A stretch of DNA of 64,000 nt from Wolbachia endosymbiont (group A) of Pogonocherus hispidulus (GCF_964028195.1 NZ_OZ034750.1:1178001-1242000); one strand, 5' to 3'; shown: positions 52,717 to 62,237, counted from the stretch's first letter. The notes: generated from the letters alone by a model not told the origin. Translations and numbers: made by a program.

Positions 52717-53205
52717 TTGGAAGAAGGGAAAATCACGCAGACGGAATGGGCAAGAGAGATAGGAGTATCAAAGCAATATGTCTGTTATTTAGTAAAAAAA
52801 GGAATAGTTGAGTTGGAGGATGGTTTGATCAATAGAGAACAAGCAAATGAAGCGGTGGCAGCAATAAGAGATCCAAGTCAGCCACTTAGGAGGAAAAATC
52901 CAGAAAACGAAAATACAAATAACCTTTCTACAATGTTGCTAAAAACGCGAATAAAAAATGAGATGGAACGTGGTAAACTGCTTGAGGCGAAAGCTAAGGC
53001 TGAGATTGGTGAACTTGTAGCAGTAGAGGAAGTAAAGCGCGATGCATTTAATGTAGCAAGAGTTGTCCGTAATAATCTGCTTAATATTCCAAATAGAGTT
53101 TCAGCGCTGCTTGCATCACTGAGTGACACTGAAAAGATTCATATGGCGCTAACCGAAGAGATTACAAACTCATTACAAGAATTATCTAACGCTAAATTTG
53201 AATAA
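52717..53205 (+). CDS. Phage terminase small subunit-like protein
   Basis: 162 residues from a TTG start with GAGGGGAAAG upstream. The N-terminus is a helix-turn-helix (TQTEWAREIGVSKQYVCYLV) as in gpNu1-type small terminase subunits; the middle is coiled (EMERGKLLEAKAKAEIGEL). It recognises phage packaging sites and hands DNA to the large subunit at 54683. It overlaps the following ankyrin gene by one base (TAATG), 35 bases after the methyltransferase. Confidence 0.82.
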   Translation: MEEGKITQTEWAREIGVSKQYVCYLVKKGIVELEDGLINREQANEAVAAIRDPSQPLRRKNPENENTNNLSTMLLKTRIKNEMERGKLLEAKAKAEIGELVAVEEVKRDAFNVARVVRNNLLNIPNRVSALLASLSDTEKIHMALTEEITNSLQELSNAKFE

Positions 53206-54686
53206 TGTCTGCTAAGTTAAGTTTAGAATTAATAAAGTGCCTCATTAATCAACCTGGATTAGATGTTAATGTCAGAGGATCAAACGGAAAGACACCACTG
53301 CATTATGCAGTAGAAATTAACGAGCTTAGTATGGTTGCACTCTTACTGAACAGGAAAAATATTAATCCACTGATCGCTGATGATGATGGTAAAAGTGCGC
53401 TTTCTTGTGCAAGAGAAGAAATATTACAAGCACTAATCAATCATAAATATGGATCAGAGGGAGATAGCTTGCTTCACTTAGCTGCGATGTTGAATGAAGC
53501 AAATGCTGTAAGATTTTTACTTAACAAAGGAGTTAATGTTAATGAGCAGAATGCTTTACTACATACACCATTACACTTAGCGGCAGGAGCTGGACATGAA
53601 GAAATAGTAGAAATTTTAATTAGAGAAGGAAACGCGGATAAGGATGTTCTTGACGTGAGAAATCATGCAGCAATTCATTATGCAGTAAACAACAAGAAGC
53701 TAGAAGTAGTAAAATTACTTTCAAATCTTGGTGCGAATGTCAATATAGCTGGTAGCGGCAGAAATGCAATGAAATTATCTTCTTTGCACGTAGCTATAAG
53801 TAGTAGTAATTACGACGAAAGGGACTTATGTTTAGATATTGTAAGATGCTTAATAAATGTTCCTAATGCTGGGGTTAACTTACAAGATTATGAAAATAAA
53901 ACGCCACTACATTATGCTGAAAGGCTGAAAACAATAGAAGTTTTACTAACGCGAGAAGATATAGACCCTTTAATTAAGGATGATAATGGCAAGACACCAT
54001 TTTGTTATGCAAAAGAAGCAAATAGATTAGATATAGTAAAGATTTTAGCAAGTAATAGATACGGAGCTGATAAAAACAGTTTGCTTCATTTAGCTGCCAG
54101 AAAAGGATATGAAGACCTAATAGACGGTATTCTTGGTGAAGGAGTTGAAATAGATGCTGTAGATGAGAGTGGAAAAACGGGAATTTATGTTGCTGCAAAG
54201 CATGGTCACTTTAACGTAGTAAAGTTGTTGCTAAAGAGAGGAGCAGATGCCACGGATGTTTTTCAGTATGCAATAATAACGAACAACGCAAAATTAATAA
54301 AATTACTGAGCAAAGAGAAGGAAATAGTGCTATTTGGAAGACAGAAGAACTTTCCAACATTTCATTTATTGAGCAATAAATATTTTGAAGAAAGGAAAAT
54401 AGCAGACAAAAAAATAAAGAAATATATCAATATCGTCTGTGTTTCTATAACAGTATGTGCAATAGTGATAGTGGGAATTTACCCTAACATTATAGCTGCG
54501 GTAATGGTGGGAATAGTTGCGTTCATAGCTGCAATAACAATGAGTAATTTAACTCAGAAGTACATAGAAGAAGCACTTGAAAAGAAAATGTTTATTGAAC
54601 TTGAAAGTGAGAAAACAAGTGAGTGCAGTTCTATTTTAAGTGATGTTGAGGTATCATCTAATGATGGTGAAGAGCTAGCGATATGA
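53205..54686 (+). CDS. Ankyrin-repeat protein in WO head operon
   Basis: 493 residues. About ten ankyrin repeats between residues 10 and 370, clear ones being GKTPLHYAVEINELSMVALL and HTPLHLAAGAGHEEIVEILI. A pair of hydrophobic helices follows at about 405-450 (YINIVCVSITVCAIVIVGIY). The start overlaps the small terminase stop and the stop overlaps the large terminase start (ATGA), so it is transcribed as part of the head-packaging genes. WO prophage is known to carry an ankyrin gene at this position. Host-protein binding is the usual inference; a virion role is equally possible. Confidence 0.92.
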   Translation: MSAKLSLELIKCLINQPGLDVNVRGSNGKTPLHYAVEINELSMVALLLNRKNINPLIADDDGKSALSCAREEILQALINHKYGSEGDSLLHLAAMLNEANAVRFLLNKGVNVNEQNALLHTPLHLAAGAGHEEIVEILIREGNADKDVLDVRNHAAIHYAVNNKKLEVVKLLSNLGANVNIAGSGRNAMKLSSLHVAISSSNYDERDLCLDIVRCLINVPNAGVNLQDYENKTPLHYAERLKTIEVLLTREDIDPLIKDDNGKTPFCYAKEANRLDIVKILASNRYGADKNSLLHLAARKGYEDLIDGILGEGVEIDAVDESGKTGIYVAAKHGHFNVVKLLLKRGADATDVFQYAIITNNAKLIKLLSKEKEIVLFGRQKNFPTFHLLSNKYFEERKIADKKIKKYINIVCVSITVCAIVIVGIYPNIIAAVMVGIVAFIAAITMSNLTQKYIEEALEKKMFIELESEKTSECSSILSDVEVSSNDGEELAI

Positions 54687-56506
54687 TATATGCTACATCT
54701 TTTTCTGAAGGTTTAAAACCAGATCCAGAGCTTAAAGTATCAGAGTGGGCGAATGAGTATCGAGTTCTAGCATCAACTGCAGCATCAGAGCCAGGTAAAT
54801 GGAGAACAGAAAGAACTCCTTATTTAAAAGAAATAATGGATTCACTATCACCATCTTCACCTGCAGAAAAAGTAGTATTCATGAAAGGAGCGCAGATTGG
54901 GGGAACAGAAGCTGGTAACAATTGGATTGGCTACATCATAGATCAGACACCAGGTCCAATGCTGGTAGTACAGCCAACAGTTGAAATGGGAAAGCGTTGG
55001 TCAAAAGGAAGATTTGCGCCACTGATTGAAAGTACACCATGTTTAAAAAGTAAAGTAAAAGACCCAAGGTCAAGAGACTCAGGAAATACTGTGCAAAGTA
55101 AGGAGTTTCCAGGTGGAATAGTAGTAATAACCGGAGCAAATAGCAGTGTAGGACTTCGTTCTATGCCAGTAAAATATCTCTTTCTTGATGAGATAGATGC
55201 ATATCCAGGAGATTCAGGAGGAGAAGGAGATCCAGTTTTACTCAGCATAGCTCGTACCAATACATTTGCACGGCGAAAGATTTTTTTAGTATCAACACCA
55301 ACGATTCATGGAATAAGCAGAATTGAGAAGGAATTTGAAGCAACAGATAAGCAGTACTTTTTTGTACCATGTCCGTATTGTAATTACTATCAAGTTCTAA
55401 AATGGTCACAAATAAAATGGGAAAACAACGACTCAAGAACAGCACATTATGTCTGCACTGAATGTAGCGGCAAAATAGAAAATCATCAAAAGACAGAGAT
55501 GCTTGAACGTGGAGAATGGAGGCCTACTAATAGAGTAAAAGGTGAGAAAAAAGGATTTCATCTTTCAAGTCTTTATAGTCCAGTTGGCTGGTATAGCTGG
55601 ACTCAAGCAGTAGAAGATTTTCTTCATGCAAAAGAAAGTGAACAATTACTAAAAGTATGGATAAATACTACGCTTGGAGAAACCTGGGTAGACAAAGGAG
55701 AAGTACCAGACTGGAAGCAATTATTTAACAGGAGAGAATTTTTTCAGATTGGCACAGTACCAAGGAGAGAAGTGGTGCTTACTGCAGGAGTAGATGTCCA
55801 AAAAGATCGTCTAGAGGTGGAAGTTGTAGCATGGGGAAAAAGTCGTGAAAGTTGGTCAATAGACTACCGAGTATTTGAAGGAGATACAGGAGGTGGAGAA
55901 GTATGGGGAAAGCTTTCGGAGCTCCTCAATCATCATTTTATCGGTGAAAATGGGCTTGAATATATGATAAGTATGATGGCAGTAGATGCTGGATATGCAA
56001 CGCAAGAAGTATACAACTGGGTAAGAGGTCATCAAGGATCTGGAAGAGTAATGGCAGTTAAAGGTGTAAATAAAGCCCTAGTGCCACTTAGCAGCCCAAG
56101 TAGAGTTGATATAACAGTTGGTGGTCAAAAGCTAAAAAGAGGAATAAAGCTCTGGCCAGTAGGAGTATCGATATTAAAGTCAGAGCTTTTTCAGCTACTT
56201 AATATTTTAAAAGAAGAAGAGAAAGTGCCAGCAGGATATTGTCATTTTCCTGAGTATGCACCTGAATATTTTAAGCAGCTAACGGCAGAGCAATTAGTCA
56301 GCAAAGTAGTAAAAGGATATACCAAACAAGAGTGGCAAAAGGTAAGAGAAAGAAATGAAGTACTAGATTGCCGGATTTACGCAAGAGCAGCATCTATTGC
56401 ACTTGGAATTGATCGTTGGCCAGAGAGTAAATGGAATAGTTTAAGTGAAAAACCAGAAAGTAAAAAATCAAAGAAAATAGTGAAAAGCAAATGGATCAGC
56501 GAGTAG
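54683..56506 (+). CDS. Phage terminase large subunit (GpA family)
   Basis: 607 residues. N-terminal ATPase with the FMKGAQIGGTEAGNNWIGY Walker-A region, Walker B FLDEIDAYPGD and the motif STPTIHGISRIEK; a CPYCNYYQ and CTECSG zinc pair; C-terminal nuclease with VDVQKDRLEVEVV and MMAVDAGYATQE (acidic residues). It packages and cuts phage DNA into the prohead. It overlaps the ankyrin gene by 4 bases and is followed after 3 bases by gpW. Confidence 0.95.
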   Translation: MIYATSFSEGLKPDPELKVSEWANEYRVLASTAASEPGKWRTERTPYLKEIMDSLSPSSPAEKVVFMKGAQIGGTEAGNNWIGYIIDQTPGPMLVVQPTVEMGKRWSKGRFAPLIESTPCLKSKVKDPRSRDSGNTVQSKEFPGGIVVITGANSSVGLRSMPVKYLFLDEIDAYPGDSGGEGDPVLLSIARTNTFARRKIFLVSTPTIHGISRIEKEFEATDKQYFFVPCPYCNYYQVLKWSQIKWENNDSRTAHYVCTECSGKIENHQKTEMLERGEWRPTNRVKGEKKGFHLSSLYSPVGWYSWTQAVEDFLHAKESEQLLKVWINTTLGETWVDKGEVPDWKQLFNRREFFQIGTVPRREVVLTAGVDVQKDRLEVEVVAWGKSRESWSIDYRVFEGDTGGGEVWGKLSELLNHHFIGENGLEYMISMMAVDAGYATQEVYNWVRGHQGSGRVMAVKGVNKALVPLSSPSRVDITVGGQKLKRGIKLWPVGVSILKSELFQLLNILKEEEKVPAGYCHFPEYAPEYFKQLTAEQLVSKVVKGYTKQEWQKVRERNEVLDCRIYARAASIALGIDRWPESKWNSLSEKPESKKSKKIVKSKWISE

Positions 56507-56509
56507 TAA

Positions 56510-56734
56510 ATGTATAGCGAAGATTATCTAATTCAAGTTGAACAAGCAATAAAGAAGCTTCAGAGTGGCGAAAGAGTAGTATCAATTGCTTATGGTGACC
56601 ATGTTGTGCGGTACGGGGAAGTTCAAATAAAGGATTTATTGGAGCTCAGGCAACGAATAAAAGCGGGGTTAAAAGTTGCAGGCATGAAGCCAAAGAGGAA
56701 AATTGTTTTTGCAACAAATAAAGGAGTGATATGA
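56510..56734 (+). CDS. Head-tail joining protein gpW
   Basis: 74 residues; EDYLIQVEQAIKKLQSGERV and VVRYGEVQIKDLLELRQRIK are the two-helix gpW fold with the central beta-hairpin. gpW closes the portal vertex so that tails attach. The length and position between the large terminase and the portal match lambda-type phages. Confidence 0.9.
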   Translation: MYSEDYLIQVEQAIKKLQSGERVVSIAYGDHVVRYGEVQIKDLLELRQRIKAGLKVAGMKPKRKIVFATNKGVI

Positions 56735-56735
56735 G

Positions 56736-57380
56736 ATGGTAGAAAGCAAGAGGATTAAAGTGAGCTCAGATATGATTATAAATGCAGTAATAGATTTATC
56801 GCACTGGAATGAAAACATAAATTTTAAATTAGCAAGAGAAGATGGAATATTGGGAGTTATTCATAAAGCAACCCAGGGGCTAAAATACATAGATCCAACT
56901 TATACAGAAAGAAGGAAAGCCGCTGAAGAGGAAGGACTTTTATGGGGTTCATATCATTTTGGTGTAGGAGAAGATGGAAGAGATCAGGCAAATCACTTTT
57001 TGAATATAGTGGGTGAAACTAAAAATACAATTGTTGTGCTTGATATTGAAGAGAACGAAAGTGGAAAAAATATAGAACCAAGACAAGCAGAAGATTTTGT
57101 TAAAAAAGTTCAAGAAGAAACAGGGCGTTCACCTTTAGTGTATGGAAGTGCTAATTTTTTGAAAGATTTTGCCACACCAATTTTGACTAAATGTCCATTA
57201 TGGATAGCAAGATATGGAGATCAACCTGTTTTACCGCAAGGCTGGAATAAGTGGATTTTATGGCAATACACCGACGGTAAAAATGGTCCAGAGCCACATG
57301 AAGTAAGTGGAATCGGAAAATGTGACAGAAATAAATTTAACGGCACATTAAAAGAATTAAGAGAATTTTGGTTAGTATGA
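56736..57380 (+). CDS. GH25 lysozyme-type muramidase
   Basis: 214 residues. Begins after a short lead with AVIDLSHWNENINFKLA, the GH25 catalytic Asp strand; later IHKATQGLKYIDPTY, YHFGVGEDGRDQANHFL and VVLDIEENESG (catalytic Asp and Glu). The C-terminal PLWIARYGDQP and LWQYTDGK are conserved. It hydrolyses peptidoglycan; Wolbachia makes only a minimal wall, so in WO it may serve phage exit or entry. Located between gpW and the portal, and its stop overlaps the portal start. Confidence 0.9.
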   Translation: MVESKRIKVSSDMIINAVIDLSHWNENINFKLAREDGILGVIHKATQGLKYIDPTYTERRKAAEEEGLLWGSYHFGVGEDGRDQANHFLNIVGETKNTIVVLDIEENESGKNIEPRQAEDFVKKVQEETGRSPLVYGSANFLKDFATPILTKCPLWIARYGDQPVLPQGWNKWILWQYTDGKNGPEPHEVSGIGKCDRNKFNGTLKELREFWLV

Positions 57381-57958
57381 TGCTGAAAAATTTCAAACAA
57401 CTATTTAGCAAGCCAAAAATCAAAAGTTCAGCATGGGATGCAGCAGGGTCAGGAAGAAGATTTTTTCACTTTCAACCAGAGTTAGGAAGTATAAACAATT
57501 TGCTGTCTCAAAACCTTGAAACTTTACGTAGTAGATCACGTGATATGGTGAGAAAAAATCCATATGCAGCAAATATTATTGATACAATAGTAAGTAACTC
57601 TATTGGAACAGGAATAAAGCCGCAATCAAAAGCAAGAGATGGAGAATTTCGAAAGAAGGTGCAAGAATTATGGCTAAGATGGACAGATGAAGCAGACAGT
57701 AGCGGAGTAAGTGATTTTTATGGATTACAAGCTCTAGTATGCAGAAGTATGATAGAGGGAGGAGAATGTTTTGTACGTTTAAGAACGAGAAAGCTGGAAG
57801 ATAGATTTTCTGTGCCATTACAACTGCAAGTACTTGAGTCTGAACATTTAGATAATAAAACAAATCAAACTTTAGGAAATGGTAATGTAATAAGAAACGG
57901 GATTGAGTTCAATAGACTTGGGCAAAGAGAAGCATATTACTTATTTAGAGAACATCCA
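57377..57958 (+). pseudogene. Phage portal protein A, N-terminal part, cut by ISa
   Basis: 194 codons from an ATG overlapping the lysozyme stop (ATGA). Portal features: SWxAAGxGRR-like WDAAGSGRRFFHFQPELG, SRDMVRKNPYAANIIDTIV and NSIGTGIKPQSKA (lambda-type portal). It ends at FREHP where an ISa right end begins. The missing C-terminal part is at 62420-63250. Joining 57958 to 62420 restores an open frame of 470 residues without any change. Confidence 0.88.
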
Positions 57959-58065
57959 GCAGTTGTGTTAAAAGTCAATAAAAAAATTGATGTAGCTGTG
58001 AATAAGTACTTAAAGTTTGTGTAGACGTACTTATTCACAGCTACACTAGGAAGCAACAGTCTATT
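57958..58065 (-). mobile_element. Solo right end of an ISa element
   Basis: Sequence from the core ag (57958-57959) through cagttgtgttaaaagtcaat, the 19-bp inverted repeat (57991-58045) and the last five or so codons of the ISa transposase (minus strand, ending TVAS). The rest of the element is gone; downstream is the region before portal B. It is what remains of the element whose left end is at 62420. Confidence 0.85.
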
Positions 58066-58115
58066 TTATTGTGAGAAAATTTCATTACTTATGAAGCAGT
58101 TTTAAGAGAGGCTAA

Positions 58116-58496
58116 ATGTTACTAAAAACCTTCAAACAACTATTCAACAAACCGAAAACAAAGAGTTTTGCATGGGAAGCAGCAGGAACAGGAAGAAGAT
58201 TGATGTATTGGCAGCCTGAGAAGAGCAGCATAAACAGTTTACTTTCTCATAGCCTGGAACACTTACGCAGTAGATCTCGAGATATGGTGAGAAAAAATCC
58301 ATATGCTGCAAATATTATCGATACGATAGTAAGTAGTTGTGTTGGTACAGGAATAAAGCCACAATCAAAAGCAAAAGACGCTGAGTTTCGCAAAAAAGTT
58401 CAGGAGTTATGGCTACATTGGACAGATGAAGCAGATAGTAATGGAGTTAGTGATTTTTATGGATTACAAGCTCTGGTATGTCGTAGTATGATTGAA
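58116..58496 (+). pseudogene. Phage portal protein B, N-terminal part, cut by ISb
   Basis: 127 codons similar to portal A (WEAAGTGRRLMYWQPEKS, SRDMVRKNPYAANIIDTIV) up to CRSMIE, where ISb starts. The open frame runs on into ISb to 58553, but this is not portal sequence. Joining 58496 to 59992 gives an uninterrupted 472-residue portal. A GAGAGG ribosome-binding site precedes the ATG by 6 bases. Confidence 0.88.
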
Positions 58497-58604
58497 GATA
58501 CCGTCTTGCAAGTCAACAAAAAAATTACAAAAATTGTTCAAGCTGTATCATAAAATCAAAAAATACTTCCAATTCACATTTTGTGTAACGTTACACAGAT
58601 TATA

Positions 58605-58683
58605 GTTAGTGAATATGTTGATAAGTAAATTTCCGCTTTTTTGTACGTATAAAATTAATTTACTTATCAACATATTCACTAAC
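58605..58683. repeat. 27-bp perfect inverted repeat in ISb
   Basis: Arms 58605-58631 and 58657-58683 (gttagtgaatatgttgataa and on) with a 25-base loop, between the transposase stop and the right end of ISb. It occupies the same place as the 19-bp inverted repeat in ISa. A palindrome gtgtaacgttacac lies just left of it, at about 58583-58596. Confidence 0.95.
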
Positions 58684-58745
58684 CAACTACAAAATTTGTG
58701 TAAGATACTATTTCACATAAGATGTGATTGGAGCATTTTTTGATT

Positions 58746-59768
58746 TTAAAGCACTAAACTTTCAGCCAAACTCCTAGCTCTGTAGTTTTTGATATGATCT
58801 GGATCAAAAGCCTTTTTTGACCTTAAAACACCAAAAACAATATGGAGTAACTTACGCATTGCAGCTCCCACAATGGCCATGTTATGCTTGCCTTTCTCTT
58901 TTAACCTTTCGCAAAAAGTCATAATAATAGGATTATGATTCTTAGCTACTATAGCAGGAAAGTACATTGCCTTACATAATGTTCGTGAACCAGATTTACT
59001 TAATCTGGGCTTGGCATGTACAGATGTACCTGACGTTATATTTTGTGGTATAGTTCCTGCATATGCTGCCAATTGTCTGGCATTTATAAAAGCTTTTATA
59101 TCAGGAATTTCAGCTAAAATAGCTATTGCTGATTCCTCTCCTATTCCTGGAATAGTTAATAGAAGTTGAAAATCCTCCAACAAATATTTGTGTTGTTTTA
59201 ATAGTTCACGTATGGAATTTTTTATTGTTTCTATTGATTGTTCTATGTTAATTGCTAAGTTTTCCCAAACATTTACAACTTCTTCAGGCAGTCTCTCTTT
59301 CTTTTCTAAATGATTATTTACTAATGTCAATTCATCTTTTAATGCAACTGAGCAGCGATAAAGCTGTTTTAATTGTTTCTTTTCATGAGAAGGTGGTGTC
59401 CAACGAGAAGGTTCCTGTCTTTGACAATAATCTGCAATAATCTCTGCATCAGTCTGGTCATTCTTCTGTCGTGCAAGCTTACTTTTTGCATAAAACCTTA
59501 TGCAAGCTGGATTTACAACACTAACAAAATGTCCAGCGTTGTGGAGGAATTCAGCTAAAGCTTCACTATAACAACCAGTAGCTTCCATGCAGGCTTTTAC
59601 TTCTTCTAGGTTATGTTTTTGTAGAAAGTTCATCAGACCTTGAAACCCAGTATCATCGTTTTTAAAATTCCTTTTCCTACTTTCACGTTTTCCTTTTTTG
59701 CTTATGAATGAGAGAGAAACATCAAAGCGTTCTTTTGAAACATCTATACCTAAAAAGTTGTTGATCAT
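58746..59768 (-). CDS. IS110-family transposase (ISb)
   Basis: 340 residues from MINNFLGIDVSKERFDVSL. DEDD motifs: GIDVSK, ACMEATGCYSEALAEFL, QKNDQTDAEIIADYC. C-terminal LLTIPGIGEESAIAILAEIP and AKPRLSKSGSRTLCKAMYF, with the serine region IVGAAMRKLLHIVFGVL. Distinct from the ISa transposase, with low identity by eye. Intact and possibly active; it may need the leader RNA as a guide. Confidence 0.93.
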   Translation of the reverse strand: MINNFLGIDVSKERFDVSLSFISKKGKRESRKRNFKNDDTGFQGLMNFLQKHNLEEVKACMEATGCYSEALAEFLHNAGHFVSVVNPACIRFYAKSKLARQKNDQTDAEIIADYCQRQEPSRWTPPSHEKKQLKQLYRCSVALKDELTLVNNHLEKKERLPEEVVNVWENLAINIEQSIETIKNSIRELLKQHKYLLEDFQLLLTIPGIGEESAIAILAEIPDIKAFINARQLAAYAGTIPQNITSGTSVHAKPRLSKSGSRTLCKAMYFPAIVAKNHNPIIMTFCERLKEKGKHNMAIVGAAMRKLLHIVFGVLRSKKAFDPDHIKNYRARSLAESLVL

Positions 59769-59811
59769 ATATAACCCCATATGTTACCATTTTAAATGAA
59801 AAGTAAGGCTA

Positions 59812-59945
59812 ACCTTGTGAATACAGAATTAGAACCATTTAGGTTTTTCTAAGATACCGTCCAGCCTTTACTTTTGAGAAGGGAACTCTTATCTTCAGTA
59901 CAGATTTTATATCTAAGGAGGAGAACAGAGTTCTTCCCTTCTCCA
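59812..59945 (-). ncRNA. Candidate bridge RNA of ISb
   Basis: Target loop: perfect 9-bp stem with arms 59935-59943 and 59876-59884. The left guide at 59916-59925 reads aggaggagaa on the plus strand; the insertion flank at 59991-60000 reads aggaggtgaa (9 of 10). The right guide, cttcagt at 59893-59899, shares CTTCA with the other flank (attgaag at 58491-58497, reverse strand). Donor loop: 59851-59861 (aagataccgtc) is identical to the right end at 58495-58505. cttgt at 59814-59818 is complementary to acaag at 59988-59992. Confidence 0.72.
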
Positions 59946-59991
59946 CCTAACGCTTAAGCTTAAAACATTAGATGCTTTTTTCAAGATACAA

Positions 59992-61029
59992 GGAGGTGAA
60001 TGTTTTATTCGTCTACGTAATCGAAAACTTGAAGATGGATTTTCTGTTCCTCTTCAACTTCAAGTATTGGAATCTGAGCATTTGGATAATAAAACCAATC
60101 AAACTTTCGCAAATGGCAATATCATTCGTAATGGTATTGAATTTAACAGACTTGGACAAAGAGAAGCTTATTACCTTTTTAGAGAGCACCCTGGCGAAGG
60201 TTCGTTTGGTGAATCTGTCCGTGTTCCTGCAAGTGAAGTTTTGCATATCTATAAATTACAGAGACCTGGGCAAATAAGAGGAGAACCATGGCTTTCTAAT
60301 GTACTTTTAAAGTTATATGAACTTGATCAATATGATGATGCAGAGCTTGTCAGAAAGAAAACTGCAGCAATGTTTGCTGGGTTTATTACTAGGCTTGACC
60401 CTGAGGCAAATATAATGGGAGAAAGTGAAGCAAATGAGCATGGAGTAGCACTTTCAGGTTTAGAGCCAGGAACTATGCAACTGCTTGATCCAGGAGAAGA
60501 CATAAAATTTTCAGAACCATCAGATGTCGGTGGAAGTTATGAGGCATTCATGAGACAACAACTCAGAGCTATAGCAATCGGTATGGGAATAACCTATGAG
60601 CAACTGACAGGAGATTTAACCAATGTAAATTATTCTTCAATTAGAGCTGGATTAATAGAGTTCAGGAGAAGATGCGTGATGCTACAGCATAACATTATGG
60701 TATTTCAGTTTTGCAGACCAGTATGGAATAGATGGATAGAGCTAGCTCTCTTATCTGGAAAACTTTCTGCTCCAAAAGATAATGAAACGCTAAAAGAAGT
60801 AAAATGGATACCACAGGGGTTTGATTGGGTGGACCCGCTAAAAGATCAACAAGCACAGCAAATGGCAGTAAGAAATGGATTTAAGAGTCGATCAGAAGTA
60901 GTTTCAGAATTTGGTTACGATGTTGAAGAGATTGATCAAGAAATTGCAGAAGATCAGAAGCGTGCTGATAGTTTTAACTTGGTTTTTGACACAGATTCTC
61001 ACAGGACTATACAACACAAACAAATTTAA
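59992..61029 (+). pseudogene. Phage portal protein B, C-terminal part
   Basis: 345 codons from GGECFIRLRNRKLED onward, continuing to the natural end (RADSFNLVFDTDSHRTIQH...). The second half has YSSIRAGLIEFRRRCVMLQH and WIPQGFDWVDPLKDQQAQQM, typical lambda-type portal segments. The clip and barrel regions are complete. It would be the C-terminal two-thirds of portal B after excision of ISb. An open frame starting at 60067 could give an N-truncated protein, probably useless. Confidence 0.9.
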
Positions 61030-61146
61030 TTATAGAAAAACAAATAATATAATTAAATAGACTAATGATGGTAGAATCAAGAAGTAGTTTTGAGCTACTT
61101 ATACAGTGAAAAACATAAGAACTTAAAGCATAGTACTATAAAACCA
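61030..61146 (+). other. Spacer between portal B and ISa copy 2
   Basis: 117 AT-rich bases with no gene. Its right boundary (accaag) does not match the right guide of the adjacent ISa leader, which indicates that this junction arose by rearrangement rather than by the insertion seen at 62420. Confidence 0.6.
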
Positions 61147-61228
61147 AGAAGTTGTGTTACAAGTCAATAGAAAAATTGATGTAGCTGTGAATTTTGTGTG
61201 AGCATACTTATTCACAGCCACACTATTA

Positions 61229-62200
61229 CTAGATAGAAGCAGTCTTAGGACTATATTCATCAGTAAACGTTCTACCGTCTCTTACCAAAGAGTTAGCAAG
61301 AATAAGAAATTTTCTCATTGCAGCAGTAGAAGCAACCTTATATGGCTTTTTATATTGATCATACAATCTATCAAAGAAAATTTTTATATAAGAATTCCAT
61401 TCCCTGGCGCTAAGAATGCACATATGTAAAACTTTCCTAACTTGTGATCTACCACCCTGAATACACCTTTTTCCTTTACTAAAACCACTGTCTCGATTAA
61501 AGGGTGCTGTTCCGGCAAGGCTAGATATTTCTTTATGTCGGATACTTCCTAGCTCTGGCATATAACAAATCATAGTAATAGCTGTGATTTTACTTGCACC
61601 TGGTATACTAGTTATTGATATGTATTTTCTTTTAAGCTCCTGACTTTGATTAACCAATTCCATCATCTCATCTTCTAAGGCTTGGATTTGATTTTGCAAA
61701 ACAACGAGTAGCTCTTCCATTTGTTTGATTATGGATATATCAGTTACCTGATGAGCTTGGGTTTTTTGTATTTTTGCTATTTCTACTAGTTGATTTCTGC
61801 GAGAGAGCTTTTGCTTCAAGCAATCAATATTATTATTACTAACTTTTAAAGGAGTAACGCGCATATCTGCATTACTAACATAACGTGAGATGATGCTACA
61901 GTCTATTTTATCAGTTTTAGTAGTAATACCAAGACTTTTTGCATAGTCTCTAACCCATCTTGGTTGAATGACATATACTTTGAAACTATGGCTTAGTAAA
62001 GTATAAGCACATAATTTCTCGTACCCACCAGTTGCTTCAAGTCCAACCTTGGTTACATTATGTAAACGCAAAAAGTCGAGTATTTGATCAGTGGCTTGAG
62101 CGTTATTTTCAAATACTTTATGATGTCCAAGTGGATGAATGTGGATGTCTAGTTTATTTTTGCTAACATCAACGCCAGCAATAATATTTGATGAATTCAT
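61229..62200 (-). CDS. IS110-family transposase (ISa copy 2)
   Basis: 323 residues, about 93 percent identical by eye to the copy at 48116-49087; same motifs (GVDVSKNKLDIHIH, GLEATGGYEKL, TKTDKIDCSII, VASTAAMRKFLILANSLV). The ATG follows GGAGGAATT. The frame extends upstream to 62233 but the ribosome-binding site fixes the start. Confidence 0.94.
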   Translation of the reverse strand: MNSSNIIAGVDVSKNKLDIHIHPLGHHKVFENNAQATDQILDFLRLHNVTKVGLEATGGYEKLCAYTLLSHSFKVYVIQPRWVRDYAKSLGITTKTDKIDCSIISRYVSNADMRVTPLKVSNNNIDCLKQKLSRRNQLVEIAKIQKTQAHQVTDISIIKQMEELLVVLQNQIQALEDEMMELVNQSQELKRKYISITSIPGASKITAITMICYMPELGSIRHKEISSLAGTAPFNRDSGFSKGKRCIQGGRSQVRKVLHMCILSAREWNSYIKIFFDRLYDQYKKPYKVASTAAMRKFLILANSLVRDGRTFTDEYSPKTASI

Positions 62201-62237
62201 AATTCCTCCATAAAATAATATGTAATACTGCATTTTC

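Larger units (their letters stand above)
58496..59992 (-). mobile_element. IS110-family element ISb
   Basis: Complete 1.5-kb element of a second IS110 type inserted in portal B, bounded by ag at 58496-58497 and 59991-59992 (CT in element orientation). It contains a 27-bp perfect inverted repeat at 58605-58683, a transposase at 58746-59768 and a structured leader at 59812-59945. Confidence 0.9.

Noticed and set aside
57960..58024. C-terminal tail of portal A as a genuine protein end
   Set aside because: Sequence after FREHP is the ISa right end, not portal.
57991..58045. Phage attachment site suggested by the 19-bp palindrome
   Set aside because: The same palindrome occurs at the right end of ISa copies, so it belongs to the element.
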